From Bugula neritina (lineage: Eukaryota > Bryozoa > Gymnolaemata > Cheilostomatida > Bugulidae): a stretch of 64,000 nt of DNA. The notes beneath the pieces are model-generated. The model did not search any database and was not told where the DNA came from. It saw only the letters and a program-made list of their open reading frames with translations. Shown in pieces: positions 1 to 22,649 of the stretch (position 1 is the first letter of the stretch; every line of letters begins with the position of its first letter). Location of the stretch: positions 9,790,751-9,854,750 of the forward strand of contig OZ037773.1 of assembly GCA_964035545.1 (NCBI GenBank), read 5' to 3'. Made by a program: the position numbers and the translations under genes.

Positions 1-255
1 TGCGTATGCTAAGGTAGAACACTAGATACTTGAGAAAGCACAGTGAGTGTTTTTAATACAGCGCTATAAAATTATTGTAAAACACTTATAAGTATCTTTA
101 TTTTCTAATGATAATAATACAATACACACATGTGCTTGCACAATTTGCTTTTATTATAGACAGGATAGAGATTTAGTTAATATCTGTGTTCACTAGTATA
201 GCTATATTAGCTGTTCCCATTACTCGCCCATGATGTGCATTTTTCCCATTTTTAG

Positions 256-5437
<5,182 letters not shown>

Positions 5438-5773
5438 TAAAAGAGTGATACATGATTTATTATTGACCAAGTGTGAATTATCATCGGTTATGATAATATT
5501 TAATATATATTGATTGTGTGATATGGATAGCAAATAAGTTTTCATTGAGACAGCGTATTGCTTCCCATTTGACTGAATATTATTAAACATTTTTTGATCT
5601 ATCTTATACTATCTTTATATAACTATATGTTTGCATTAATTAATAATAATATGGTATCAGGATATTATTATACATACATTATTAGTATAGTAATGTTATA
5701 TCACATCAAGTCTTGTCCTATTGTATAACATATAAAAATATATATAAATATAGTATAAATGAAATGTGTCTAG

Positions 5774-5815
5774 TGGGAATTTGCCGCATGCCGGCAGGCA
5801 CTCATGTGAAATTGT
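5774..5815 (+). pseudogene. Relic of a CTHRC1-like last exon downstream of gene A
   Basis: After a TAG acceptor at 5771-5773 the sequence reads, in the same phase as the real last exons, as VGICRMPAGTHVK. This resembles VSGICHGVSPGSH in gene A and VSGVCHGISTGTH in gene B. Similarity is lost after about 14 codons and the TGWESS-type motif is absent. It is best read as a decayed copy of the terminal exon about 340 bp past the gene A stop. The match is short and could be chance. Confidence 0.35.
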
Positions 5816-7837
5816 TTAAACTAATTGTAATTTCCAGTGGAAGTTACAAACTAATGAGTCAACCACTCACAACACCTGATTGTAATTTCATGCATCAAAC
5901 AGCTTCATTTGCAGCAAAAAAAATTTTCAGATAAGTTGTAGAAATTTATGCAAATTTCCATACATGTGGCATAAGCATAGGAATTGATATATAAATGCAC
6001 CATTTGAATAATGAATACCTATATTTTGTCATATATATACTGCAGGCAAAGCTAACTGATGAAATTGCTGCTATGTTATTTGCATGTACTATAGAATTCA
6101 GGTTGATCTTTCAGTCAGTGTGAATAGAGATGGTGTTTTTATCAAATTTAAGAGCATATATATTATCGTATGAAACAAGTGTTATGTTTTCTATAATAAA
6201 GTTTTCAATTAATTGTATTACGCTATGCATTCATGTCACACTTGAAAATTATACTTCCTATTAGTTAAAAGGCAATTTTAATGAGTAGGAAGGGAATAAC
6301 TTTTTATAAATGTCACACTTTTAAACACATTTAAAAGCTTTTGAAAGAGTTTGAAACTTATTTTAACATCTAATTACGGAGGCTTATGTGAAACTAATAT
6401 TGAATATTTAGTGCAGCAGCTGTTTACAGAGTATATACAATGTACTTATCAGTCATTAAAACGTGCCAACTTATTACCAATTAAGTTTGAGTTCATGCAA
6501 TAAGCTATTCTAACTGCAAAACACTACTATAAAACTTTACTCAATGGCTATGCAGGTTGAAGTGTGTGCTAAGCAGGTAAAAAACTGGTATTTAATTTTA
6601 TTAGAAAACATATGAGTAGAGTTGACTTTTTTGAGATACAAAGACAGTCTTAGTAATTTGAAAACAGCTTTATTCTTTGCAAAGTAAAAAGTTGCTATAT
6701 TGTGTCTATAACGAGCAATAATATTGTTATTATTATGTTTTCTGGTAACATGAGATTGAGAGGCAAAAGCCTGAAGCCCCATGCATGCATGCATAGCATT
6801 TTGGACATCATGCATGATTTGTAATATCTTTGAGGGTGCTCTTACTATATATTTCCTTCATATTTCAACCACACCTGAATGCAGATTATAAGACTAAAAA
6901 GTTTCCTATTCTTGACCAATTGATATGTGTCTGTAATTTATGCCATATATTAGTCATCACTGCTCACACAGTTTCATGCAGAAGCTAAGAATAGAATAGG
7001 AACTGCTACTTCAATTCACGGAGTTCTCCTAATGAAATTCAGGTAGAAAAATTTTCAATAGAGATCTTTCTACTTATAGCATATTCATATACAGGGTATA
7101 AATCTTTCTGAGACATTCAGAGATTGTCATTTATTACAATATTCTATCACACTTCCTTTGTATTCAGGAAGAGAAAAAGGAATAATTAAAGGATTTATAA
7201 CTAATTTGAGTGACTTTATTATTTCCAGGACATGTCATGGTGTTGTATGGTTTCCTAATTGATTCAAATGAGGCAGGCACAAGTGGTGGATATACTTTAA
7301 TATATTACTTTGAGAGAGGTACAAGTGGTGGATATACTTTAATGTATTACTTTGAGGGGGGAAATCTATTATTGATTAAAACCGTAAAAGTTCACCTGCT
7401 ACAAAACTAAAGTAAGAAGTTTCTTGCTTTGCAAGTATTTTTCTCACTAACAAATGTGCCACCAAATCAAATAAAATAAACTAAGATGATTTTTGCTTTC
7501 ATGGTTAGGCTTGAATCCAGTTAAGAGATTGAACGTTAACATATATATATCACTGGTATCAAAGGAAAATATCTGACAGCATGAAATCAATCAACAGTTG
7601 AATATAAACTAGTCATATATCTCAGACACCTGAAGTATTAACATCTGCATCCTTTCCATCTAAATTTCTTATCCACCACTTGGATTCTCTCTTAACCATT
7701 ATTTCCTTCCAACTGCTTGTCTTGCATAGCAAAGAGTAACTAGGACACCTAATTAGTCTATTCCAATATATCTAAATTATACACGTGTGTAGCCTCAGAG
7801 CTCTAAACTACTATAATATATATAGTGGCACTTTTAG
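5816..7837. other. Non-coding stretch with no convincing gene
   Basis: AT-rich and mostly featureless. Two splice-bounded open stretches were noticed. One at about 6988-7050 reads EAKNRIGTATSIHG between an AG and a GT. Another follows an acceptor at 7229 and contains an in-frame tandem duplication. Neither could be joined into a gene with confidence. Confidence 0.4.
7276..7359 (+). repeat. 42-bp tandem duplication, two copies
   Basis: Copies at 7276-7317 and 7318-7359 differ at a few bases. The period is a multiple of three, and in the frame open from 7210 to 7410 each copy encodes GTSGGYTL.YYFE. The frame is preceded by a plausible acceptor (ATTTCCAG ending 7229). No protein family was recognised, so this is either a small repeat-bearing exon or a non-coding minisatellite. 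Confidence 0.55.
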
Positions 7838-10073
7838 GGAGTACCTCACCCTCATAGAAAATCAGAGCATGAAGCTAGACAACTGGGCTCACCGCCAACA
7901 GTTCCATCACAATGACAGGTACAAGTAGCAAGTATTATACATAACTGTTAGTTTCATTGTCTCATATACTCTTCAGGTACCTATACTCAACACCTCTAGT
8001 GGAGTGGTTGTATGCAGAGAAGATTAATAATATACAAATATTTGTAACATTAGGTCATACTATATAAATAGCATGGGTAAGTAACCGCATCATATCATAT
8101 TATATAGTTGTGGGAGGAGAGGTAAGTCAAGTTTATTGTACATCATTTACGTTGATATATCTTGTATATATAATACACTATTTCTGCCTATAATATTATA
8201 AAGGTAATATAAAATCATAAAATGTGATGATTATGTAAAACATTTGTGTAAAAACAATAGACAGTAACCGAATTACATGGTATTATGCCCACGCAGATAT
8301 TTTATACTAATTTAGCTAAAAATAGAGTGGCTCTTTATATACTGCATTCATTTTATAGAGCAAATGTTTAAATAATACATATTTCTATATTTAAAGTATA
8401 TAGAATTATAAATAATATAATGTACTTACATACTCTTACATGCTCTACACATATCTACATTATTCTCATCCATTTATAACACGTATATTTTTCTATATTG
8501 TATTCTTTTATCTTTATACTTCACTAAATGTAGTTTATTGCTTTCTAAATTTTCAACATTGATAATTTCCAGCTGCAGTTAACACAAATCATGTGATAGA
8601 GAACAGTATATCTGCAGCCATATAGTTTATTGCTTTCTAAAATGTTAATGTTAATTGATAACAAAATGACTTTCAGCTGTTAATACAAATCAATAATCAT
8701 GATGCAAGACAATAATTATATATCTGCAGCCATTATGGTTATCAGTTTCAAGCATATATCATGAGAAAGAACTAACCAATTCATCAAATGTCAATCATAT
8801 TGTTAGATAAATATAGTTAGTAAAATGTATTGTTATGATGATGACTAATCTTATTTTAATTACTAGTTTGAATATGAAAAGCGATTTAGTGAAAAGTTGG
8901 TTAAGTTGAGTTGTTCAACTTTCACCAATATAGCGAATGGGACCCTAAGCTATCCTACAAGCTTGCTGATTATTCTTTAATATTATAATTAGTATAATAG
9001 ATTGTCAGGAAGTTCAAGTCAAATTGCAAAGGAAGCAAAGATATAGCTGCGCCGCCCAAAATATGTATAACAGCCATTAAGATATAGTATATTAATGGCT
9101 TTAAACCTTTCATTGCACGCAAGTATTTTTATAGAAAAGTTGTTTTTGCACTTTCTTATTCAAAAGCAATCTATTAAGTGAATTACTTTATATAGTTTAT
9201 GTCAAATTATAGCCTATTTACTATTATTTCATAGGAAATAGTATAGCACTGTTTTTCTATATGCAACAATGACTATAGTGTGTTTCTGCTCATTACTCCA
9301 AAATATGTGGTTTGGTTGAGCAGCCATGGCTTTGGTGTATGTGGAGGTATGACACGCATTTCAAACCTGGTTTAGGAAGCAGTAGGAGTAAAAATCTGTT
9401 TTTTTGTAAGAAAAAGATTTAAACCTATATTAATTGCAGGGAGGTAATTTAGCAACACACTACACAATAGCTGCATCAATCAAGCTCTGAAATTAAAATT
9501 GAATATTAACTGTTTGCAAACTAACAGAATTTGCAGAGTATTCTATGCTCTATACAGTATATTGAAAAGTATAAGAAAGGAGTATATTTTACTGTCCATA
9601 ATAGGTGTGTGAGACTATTGTCATTGCAGTATAATATATCAAATAAATTAGGCTTAATAAGTATTCACTATCTGTACTACAAGTGGTTATAATTATAATA
9701 ATTATTGTATTATATCAAATAATAAAGGCAATATAGTAGCTATAAATTAGGAGTTATAATCAAAATATTATATTACAGTGAATATTATATCTTTTATAGA
9801 TCGATATGTGAAAGTTCAGGTTATAAATTCAATTCCAGCCAAATTAGATTTGCTTTCAATTGCTATAATATATTCCTTAGATCACATAAGAGTTAAAAGA
9901 CTTAAATTGGGACACTTTCTACATGACTGCACATGTCCACTATTTTGTGTATGTTTTATACCTGCAGCCCCAAGTTTAGCTTTTATATAGTATTCATTTT
10001 TTAATATTTGAGTCTACATTTTCAGCCTGATATAACGGAGTTAAGGTCGGGATTCTACTACGGTGGCAGCTGA
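7838..10073 (+). CDS. Uncertain small gene, unidentified product
   Basis: Three pieces look coding, but the whole model is unproven. An exon 7838-7918 contains an ATG at 7869 and reads MKLDNWAHRQQFHHND. It joins in phase (AG plus G gives Arg) to an exon from 7977 reading YLYSTPLVEWLYAEK, which stays open to about 8055. A last exon 10026-10073, after TTTTCAG, reads PDITELRSGFYYGGS and ends in TGA. Between them only tiny candidate exons are visible (TTGTGGGAGGAGAG before GTAAGT near 8105; 9800-9819 before a weak donor). Base composition of the three pieces is less AT-rich than their surroundings. No family was recognised. Gene D begins only 352 bp downstream. Confidence 0.35.
8531..8734 (+). 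repeat. Diverged tandem duplication of about 100 bp
   Basis: Two copies start with TAGTTTATTGCTTTCTAAA (8531 and 8623). Both contain a CAGCTG element in the middle and end with ATCTGCAGCCAT (about 8610-8621 and 8723-8734). The second copy carries extra A/T-rich sequence. No coding content was seen. Confidence 0.65.
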
Positions 10074-10424
10074 ACATAGCATTGCAAACCATTTCATAAT
10101 AAATTTAAATTTGCATTTTAAACTAGCCTATAATGTATAAATTACATATTATCAGCATAATTGTTATTATATATGTTCATTATCAATAGCCGCATTTCAC
10201 TTGCATAATTAAATCGTTTTAGCAGTATATTGCCAACAATTCAGCGTTTGAAATCAAATTTGCATTTTATAAAGGTGTACACAATACAGAGAGCTAGAAT
10301 GCGTATATACATTTTTTGCTCATGCAATAATTTATGTGTTTTCAAAAAAATACATCCGGAGCTACTTGGTTGATTTACGTAAGGTATGTTTCATGAAAGT
10401 TGTTATTTTGTTGTAGGTTTGAAG

Positions 10425-15624
<5,200 letters not shown>

Positions 15625-16329
15625 ACATATTCTATCTGACGTCAAGAAATGTATACCAGTTTTGCTCATTATAGTAGAAGCTTTGTATTTTCTATGAGTT
15701 GTATTCTCTCTATTTATAAAGTAGTTGAATGATTGCATAGTATCCATGGTATTTTACTTGTCGTCAACTATGTTACACCGACCAATTATATCTTGTCACT
15801 GTAGAAACTTAGGCTACATCGGAACTTAAACTATCTGAGTTGTATTGTCACAAAGCTTCTGTTTTTATTATTCAATAGAGTATAAAGGGACCTGCTTCAA
15901 CAAACTGGACTATTTACATACAAAGAGAGTGTGTAATACAATGTATGTTTGAATGCATCATTTTATTGCTATTCATATTTACAAACAATGACAATGTGAC
16001 AAACAGTCATTGAAAAAGTTTTAAATTCTATGTACAATAATTTTAAACCAATAAAATACAAAATTATATCAGCGTGTAGAGACAGAACGTTATGATTATG
16101 TGGTGTGAAATAGCAGATCTGTGAACAGTGTGCTAACAGGGTATGGCGAGTGTTAGTAGAAAGACTACAAATATCAGAGAGTTGACACTACCTGGGTGCT
16201 TGCATAATCAAACTGCCTTATATAGCTGACACCCAAAGACACCTTGACAAATGTACAAAAAGTCACACCAGCACTTGAAATATACTACATTGAAACTTAA
16301 TAAGACATTTACAAGAAAGACAGAGAGTT

Positions 16330-16575
16330 AAATATGGCATACCTGTAGTGAATAGTCATATTACTAACTACTAATATGACATGGTCATAGTGAGTGATTA
16401 GTAGTACTAGTTAAATATGACATACCCACAGTGGATAGTGACAGTACTAGTGAAACATGACTGTAGTACTGATGAAATATGACAATAGTGGCAGTGAAGT
16501 CAATGTACTAGTGAAATATGGCATACTCAAAGTGAATAGTGACATTATTATTCAAATATGGCCATAGTGAAAAAA
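16330..16575. repeat. Degenerate tandem repeat downstream of GABP-beta
   Basis: Units resembling AAATATGACATAC followed by AGTGAATAGTGACA and TACTAGTG recur about five to six times with indels. The block lies between the convergent ends of gene D (+) and the GABP-beta gene (-), in the latter's presumed 3' UTR or just beyond. Confidence 0.6.
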
Positions 16576-16716
16576 ATACTTCATGCTAAAACAAAACGAA
16601 CATTTTTATCTGAGAGTAAAAGAAGCAAAAGGAACGGGTAATCATGAATAATTTACTAGCTTCAAAAGTAAATTATAAATAAAGTGGAGAAAAAAGAAGA
16701 CAAAAGGTCGTGTCTT

Positions 16717-19700
16717 TCAGTCAGCGGCCTCGGCTGTCATAGCCTCTTCGCCAGCTTTACTTATGTCTAAAAATAGAACAAGTACACATCAAATTTATTC
16801 CCGTCTAAAATAGAATCAGCCAACATTAGCTCTAAAAATAGAATTAGTACAAATCAGGCGCATAGAAAACACAAGATTAAGCTCAAACCACCTGATCTAA
16901 TGAGTACCGAGACCAGACAGGGTGGGACAAGAAACTCGAAAAGATTTATCTTCATATAAAAAGTGAACTAAGCAGCTGCCCACAGAGCTTCATGAGCTGT
17001 GTAAAGGATAATGATAAGCAGACTCTGAGGCTACCTATGTGAAGGTCGTTGTTTGTGGCATCTTGACTGGCAGCTGACTCGGCAGCAACATCTTCTGGTT
17101 GCTGGACAAAGAGCACTTCGTTACCGTCCTGATCTACTAGAGTCATCACCGTACTGCCATCTCCCTGCTCCTTCATGAAGTTAGTCAGCGCCAGCTTTCC
17201 GGCCTCTTAACACAAGAGAGTTCAACAGTTGAAACATTGACTCAGTACATTTCAGGGTTGAGTAACTTACAAACTGCGCTATAAGCTAGGTTAACCCCCT
17301 CCTCCCGTCTGCCACCCCTGTTAGAGTATATCACCTGCTAGAGTATGTCACCTGTTAGAGTATATATTAAATGTTAGAGTATATTACCTGTTAAAGCTAG
17401 AGGAGGGTCGGCATCACTCCTAGTAGATACAGTCACACCTTTGCTAGACAACCAATTAGAACCATCTGATCCGTTGCTGGCTGTAAACACACAACATAAC
17501 AATAAACGTAGTGCATCGTTCACCTAGTTAGTGTATCACCTACTGAAGGAAATTTGTATGAGACTGATGTCCCAGGATGAATAAATAACTTAAGAGACAA
17601 TCCGTCACTAACTAAGAAATAAGTACAATGGATATTTCCTTTGCATGCCCAACATCAACTAGTAGTTATCATGGCAATAACGTTAAACTACGGTATTCAT
17701 GCACCACCAGCTTGTCACCTGGACAGTAGAGAGCAGAGAGAGGCGAGAATTCAAACACTACTAAACTAGGCTCTGGGGATTTGGTGGATTATTACTGAAA
17801 TAGTGGGATGACTAGTTAAAACTGCCGACATTTGACGGGATGTGAAATATTTCTCAGACCTGAATTGGAGGCAGTAGCTTCAGCCAGGGCCGCTAAGGCA
17901 GTGAGGACGGAGGTGTTACTACCCCCCGTACTGTTCCCAGAGTCTGTTATAGCTTCAGTCCTATCATCAGTCTAGTTAAAATATAGTAACACAGGCTATA
18001 AAAGTCGAGTATAGCAAAGCAACACACAGTATTGAAGATAAAATACAAGTTGTGCTTGGAAACGGTGACTTAATAAATATTCTTTCTCGACCCACGACTT
18101 ACGGCTATGACAATACACTTAGAGTCTAGTTTGGGCTGCAAATCAGACTAGAAATCGTATTTCCTGTTGAGCTATGTAGATGTTCTATCATCAATAGAAT
18201 GCCTAGCATTGAATGGTAGGCTAACTTCTTACACTGATGTTGAATACGCCACAGCCCCATGTTCAAACTCAACAGCTAAACTTTATGAATCAAAGCTGAG
18301 ACATTTCTCTGCCCACTGGACACAGGTGGAGACAGGTGGAGACAGGTGGAAGACACGTACTGTTAGAGTTTCAGATTCATCTGCAGATAATATCTGTTCT
18401 GTACTTTCTGTGGTCAACACCTCCTCTTCTATCATTGTGTCGGGGTTTGAGATGGGACGGGTTTGCTAAAGGAGAGAGATAGAGCTGTATATGAAGGAGA
18501 GACAATTCCTAATTTACCGTAGTCAGTCTACTGAAAGCTGGACTATTCAAATAATTACTACTTAACACTCAAAAAATGTAAAATTAAAACTTCTTCAAAT
18601 TACTTGAGTACACTTTCTAACGAAATTAAACTTTTAAACAATTGTCTATTTTGTAGCCAATTATTTTAGAATTGCAAGCTAAAGTGGTAATCAGTTAGGA
18701 AGACTGTTTGGGCACGGCAGAATGATTGGGGGATGCAAAGAGGCCCCTAAATTTGTTGATGCAAGTAGAGGAACAGCAACTAATCACGAGACCTCAACAG
18801 TACCAACGCTGTGAGATGGATGGCAGGAAGCTGGGTATCCAATAAGAGAGCCACACAAATGACTAGTACACAGAGATGGAGTGCAGGTACTTAGAGTGCA
18901 GGTACTTAGAGTGCAGGTACTTAGAGTACAGGTACTTAGAGTCAGGTACTTAGAGTACAGGTACTTAGAGTACTTAGGTATTTAGTGGAGACAACTCACC
19001 ATACTTAGAGCAGCTTGTAGGAGCTGAACTATGTCCATCTGCATTCTACTGAGAGCAATGTCCATAGGAGTTCTGTCAAACTGCAACATACATCTCTTCT
19101 GTCAGCAGCTGGTTTAGTAACTCATTAGGATATATGTATAATAACTATGCATACAAGGTAATGACTGGAGAAAAGAACTATATATTCAATAGGGAGATAA
19201 CTCCAAGATATTTATAAATTAAAACTGGCACACAACTAGTATGTTTGCTATATGAAGTCTCAGATGCGTATATAAAACCATTATAAGGGCAGAGTGTGTA
19301 AAGAGAAAGAGAGTGGTGTGTGAGTGTAGGTTGCTGTAAGGAAAATTAAACTGTTTACAGCAAGCTACAGCTTAGCACAAAGTAAGAAACAGGAAGAGCG
19401 TAAGTGTTTTAAAATAATATCAGCACATTAACAGTGTGACAGGAGTAACTAACACAAAAAGCCGTACCTTGTCTATGTGACGAGTAGATGCGTCGTGTTT
19501 CAGTAATAGATTCACCACATTCGTGTGTCCATTTTCCACGGCCCAGTGCAGCGGCGTCATGCGTAACTACAATACAAAGAGGTATACGTAACTACAATAC
19601 ATAGAGTTATACGTAACTACAATGCAAAAAGTTAGATGTAATAGAAATAACAGATCTTCCAAGGTAATATAATAGTCTAGAAACTGATGACATAAAAATT

Positions 19701-22649
19701 AAATCACAAACAGAAAAGTAGAGCAGTGAAAGCAAGTGGCGAGTTATTGAGGTCATAACTACAGCAAGACTTGAAACAGTAAAACAGAGAGTATACATTT
19801 CAAGCTCGTATATTATTCTCCAAGAGTGTACTGAGTGACTGAGAAATGGGAACTGAAGTAAGTAGAAATTAATGAGACAATGGAGGAAGACACTGGGAGA
19901 GGGGATATATTCTCGTCACTTCAAGGGAACACAACTCCGCAGTAATAGTTCTCCGCTCACCATGTCGCACGCATCAATGATTGCGCTGTTCTTGAGCAGA
20001 ATCTGTACAACTTCAAAGTGTCCGTTCTGCGCGGCCACATGTAACGGGGTTCTGTCAACCTTAGTGCGGGCGTCTCTGCTGATGCCCGCCCTCATCAAGA
20101 TGGTCACTGTGTCAATGTGGCCATGCATTGCGGCGAAGTGCAGGGGTGACGTCCCCAGCTGAAACACGCAAGTGTGTTATACTAAGTTATGTCTTGCTAA
20201 ATCATCTTCAGTACTAGCAACATGTTACAGCTGGAGAACAGATGTATTATACAGCTGCATGCAAGCTACTGCTAGGCAAGTAACTTCCTCATAGTTACAT
20301 TCCTGAGCAGCTGTGAAATGCAGCCAGATCAAGTCATGTGAAATAAAAGTAAATGAAATAATTTAGTAAAAAATGCTTAAAGTGCCATCAACAATAAATT
20401 AGCATTCCCTTTACGCTGAACTTAATCATGCAACTATAGTAAAGCGTATTGAAAACACTATTGAACTTTCAACAGAACAATCCAATCACTAAAACAGGAA
20501 ATTATGACTACACTAGGGCCAGGTGTTGTAAACCAGGTGTTGTACTAAAGGTTACCCAGTCTGTGGTGAATGGAGCTCCGCTAGACATGAGAGTGCGGAT
20601 CTCCATAGTGTCGCCCCTCTTTGATGCATCAAGGAGCCTTTTACCTAAGTCTACGAGAGATAGGGGGACAGCAGGGATGTTCCTGGCAGGTATAACTGGG
20701 TGAGGGGTGATGTTGGTGGAGACAACAGTCACTACAACATTATGGAAGTAAAAATACAACTAATTTAGGCCAACACACTTAATAAATTATAATTTTTGAA
20801 CAGCAATAAAAGTTTCTTTACTATAGCAATTAATGAGAATGACTAGCCTATTATTTATCATGCCATGAATAAGATAAAAAGTAAGTTCTTAACCAAAACT
20901 ATAAAAATAATCATTAGACTTGGTCAGTTATCATTTGAGTTACACTTACAGCTACCGACTTAATCTTCCAGTTACATTGTAATTGGAAACTATTATAAAT
21001 ATGGGTAAAGTTATTCTTATAGTTATAGTAATTATCAGCATTATTATACTTACTACAATGACTTTATGTATAAATAATAATGTGATTATTATGATTCAGA
21101 TTTATCATAAATTTAGATGAAAATCAAAACCATTGGCATAAACTTTAAGTTTTTCTCATTACTCAAATTGATTAGCATAAAAAATTCTGATAATGATTAG
21201 CAGCGCCAGATAAGTCATAACCATTACCTGAATACTATTAAAAATATGACTCAATTCCAATATCAATATGATCACAATTTTAATTATCACAATTAACATC
21301 AATATCATAACCCTAGTCAGTAATACCAAGTGAATAACACTCACACTAAACGTAAGCGAATATCACTTTAACTTTTACTTTATTATTAATATTATCATTA
21401 TGATTATGACTTGACTTCAACTGTTTAAGTTCATTTTACTCTCAATCTCACTATCACTATGACTCATACTATGAGTATGACATTGACTATAACGCATAGA
21501 GATGACTTCCACTACCTGTATGAGATTCAGCATCACTATCAGTATGACATTCTCACTATCACCTTTAGTATCAGTATAACATTGACTATGAGTATCAGTA
21601 TGACAATCACAATGAATATCAATATCAATATGAAGTGATCAGTAGTTTCAGCTTACAGTTTCTTTCCGAGTTATAATAGAAAAGACATCAGAAGGTGCTT
21701 TCGCAAATTTCAAGTTGTCATTTTGACAATATATTAGCATGAATATTATTTAGTAAAAATAAATAGGGAAAACATTGCTATAACTAGTTTAAATCTAAAG
21801 TAAAACTGAAAGAGGAAATAGTAATTCCGCCATTGTACCGGAAAAAGCATGCTAATTCTACTGGATCAACTTAGAAAATTTACATTTCATGCTAATTAGT
21901 AAAACTTACCGTGCTCTGTCATATTTAAAACTGTTTGAAAGAAACTAACTGAATTATATCAGTGATAGTTTTGACTAAATATGTGAAACAGGACAACTAA
22001 ATCGGTTAGAGTATTAAAATTTATTCAAACAGTACAATTTTTACCGGATACAGCGTTGTTATGGTAGAGATAAAAAGTGGTGTGAATGCGGGCTTCCAAG
22101 CGCATAACTATCGTTCAACATAACACCTGATTACACAAACTTCTTAAAAAAAATCAATTGAAAAATGAATAAAAAAAAACAAAATTTTAAAAATTGCATA
22201 TTATGGTACTATCTCTTTTAAAACCAACAACGTCTCATGTTTTTGCACATGAAAAGATAACTCCCAATAACAAAAAGGTTTTTCATACTCAAAGTTCGTG
22301 TAAAATAATAATATGATGCTGCCATCATACAACTAACAACAAAAGCTTTGAACATACTAATGTTTTGCAACAAACCGTAATTAGCTTATATCCAAAAGTC
22401 AGTTTGCAAAACACAAATTATAAAAATAAGTTAAAGCCCACACTTTTTGCCTTGCAATTCAAAAAATTTAACTGGGCAGTAATTATTGCCATAATATTAT
22501 AAATTTGAAATTATTTTTCTGCTTCCACGATAATTTGCTATGTTATTAAGAAATAAACTGCAATGTTAAAATATTTATAAAATATTAGCATAGCTGAAGC
22601 CCGCATTGATACTTACTGCGTTATCTTCGTCATTTATTTGTTGTTTCAT
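16717..22649 (-). CDS. GABPB: GA-binding protein subunit beta (ankyrin-repeat ETS partner)
   Basis: GABP-beta binds the ETS-domain subunit GABP-alpha through ankyrin repeats and supplies nuclear localisation and activation. Exons in transcript order: 22617-22649, 20556-20759, 19961-20158, 19468-19566, 19000-19080, 18361-18465, 17860-17971, 17388-17480, 17035-17205, 16717-16766; 381 residues. Diagnostic matches to the vertebrate protein: [13 protein letters not shown] and [10 protein letters not shown] (exon 2), GTSPLHFAA and [17 protein letters not shown] (exon 3), [12 protein letters not shown] (exon 4), [13 protein letters not shown] (exon 7). The last exons contain [11 protein letters not shown], like the transactivation region. 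The leucine zipper that ends the long vertebrate isoform is not encoded; the protein ends AEAAD. Exon 1 ([11 protein letters not shown]) ends in phase 0 and fits exon 2 only if the acceptor next to 20759 is used. The better-looking acceptor next to 20731 would need another first exon. So the start is uncertain and the body is secure. Confidence 0.9.
17317..17394 (-). repeat. Minisatellite duplicating the GABP-beta exon 8 donor
   Basis: About four units of roughly 20 bp (plus strand CCTGTTAGAGTATAT) run into the end of exon 17388-17480. On the minus strand each unit carries an AACAG or AGCAG followed by G(G)TGA or GTAATA. The true donor (AACAG|GTAATA) is therefore one of several near copies. 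Confidence 0.7.
18321..18350. repeat. 10-bp x3 repeat next to the GABP-beta exon 6 donor
   Basis: Three copies of a GACAGGTGGA-like unit end about 10 bp inside the intron from the donor of exon 18361-18465. The unit does not itself contain a minus-strand donor. Confidence 0.75.
18881..18980 (-). repeat. Minisatellite resembling the GABP-beta exon 5 donor region
   Basis: About seven copies of a 14-16 bp unit (AGGTACTTAGAGTGC). It lies about 20 bp inside the intron from the donor of exon 19000-19080. On the minus strand the unit reads CTCTAAGTACCTG, close to the exon end CTCTAAGTATG, so it looks derived from the exon/intron junction. Confidence 0.75.
19562..19636 (-). repeat. 25-bp x3 repeat triplicating the GABP-beta exon 4 acceptor
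   Basis: Copies start at 19562, 19587 and 19612. The first includes the last five bases of exon 19468-19566 on the plus strand. On the minus strand each copy contains a pyrimidine-rich tract, TATTGTAG, then TTACG, the first bases of exon 4. This gives three consecutive acceptors 25 bp apart. Use of the outer two would shift the frame. Confidence 0.8.
21360..21640. repeat. Degenerate short-period repeat in GABP-beta intron 1
   Basis: Imperfect units such as TATCAGTATGACATT, TATCACTATGAC and AATATCAATATGA recur irregularly. It resembles an old, decayed minisatellite and has no coding content. Confidence 0.5.

Noticed and set aside
6988-7050. EAKNRIGTATSI resembling the end of an immunoglobulin I-set domain
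   Set aside because: Only about 20 codons, and no other immunoglobulin exons (Trp or first Cys strands) nearby.
18167-18469. Plus-strand 100-codon open frame
   Set aside because: It is the shadow of GABP-beta exon 6 and its flanking intron on the other strand.
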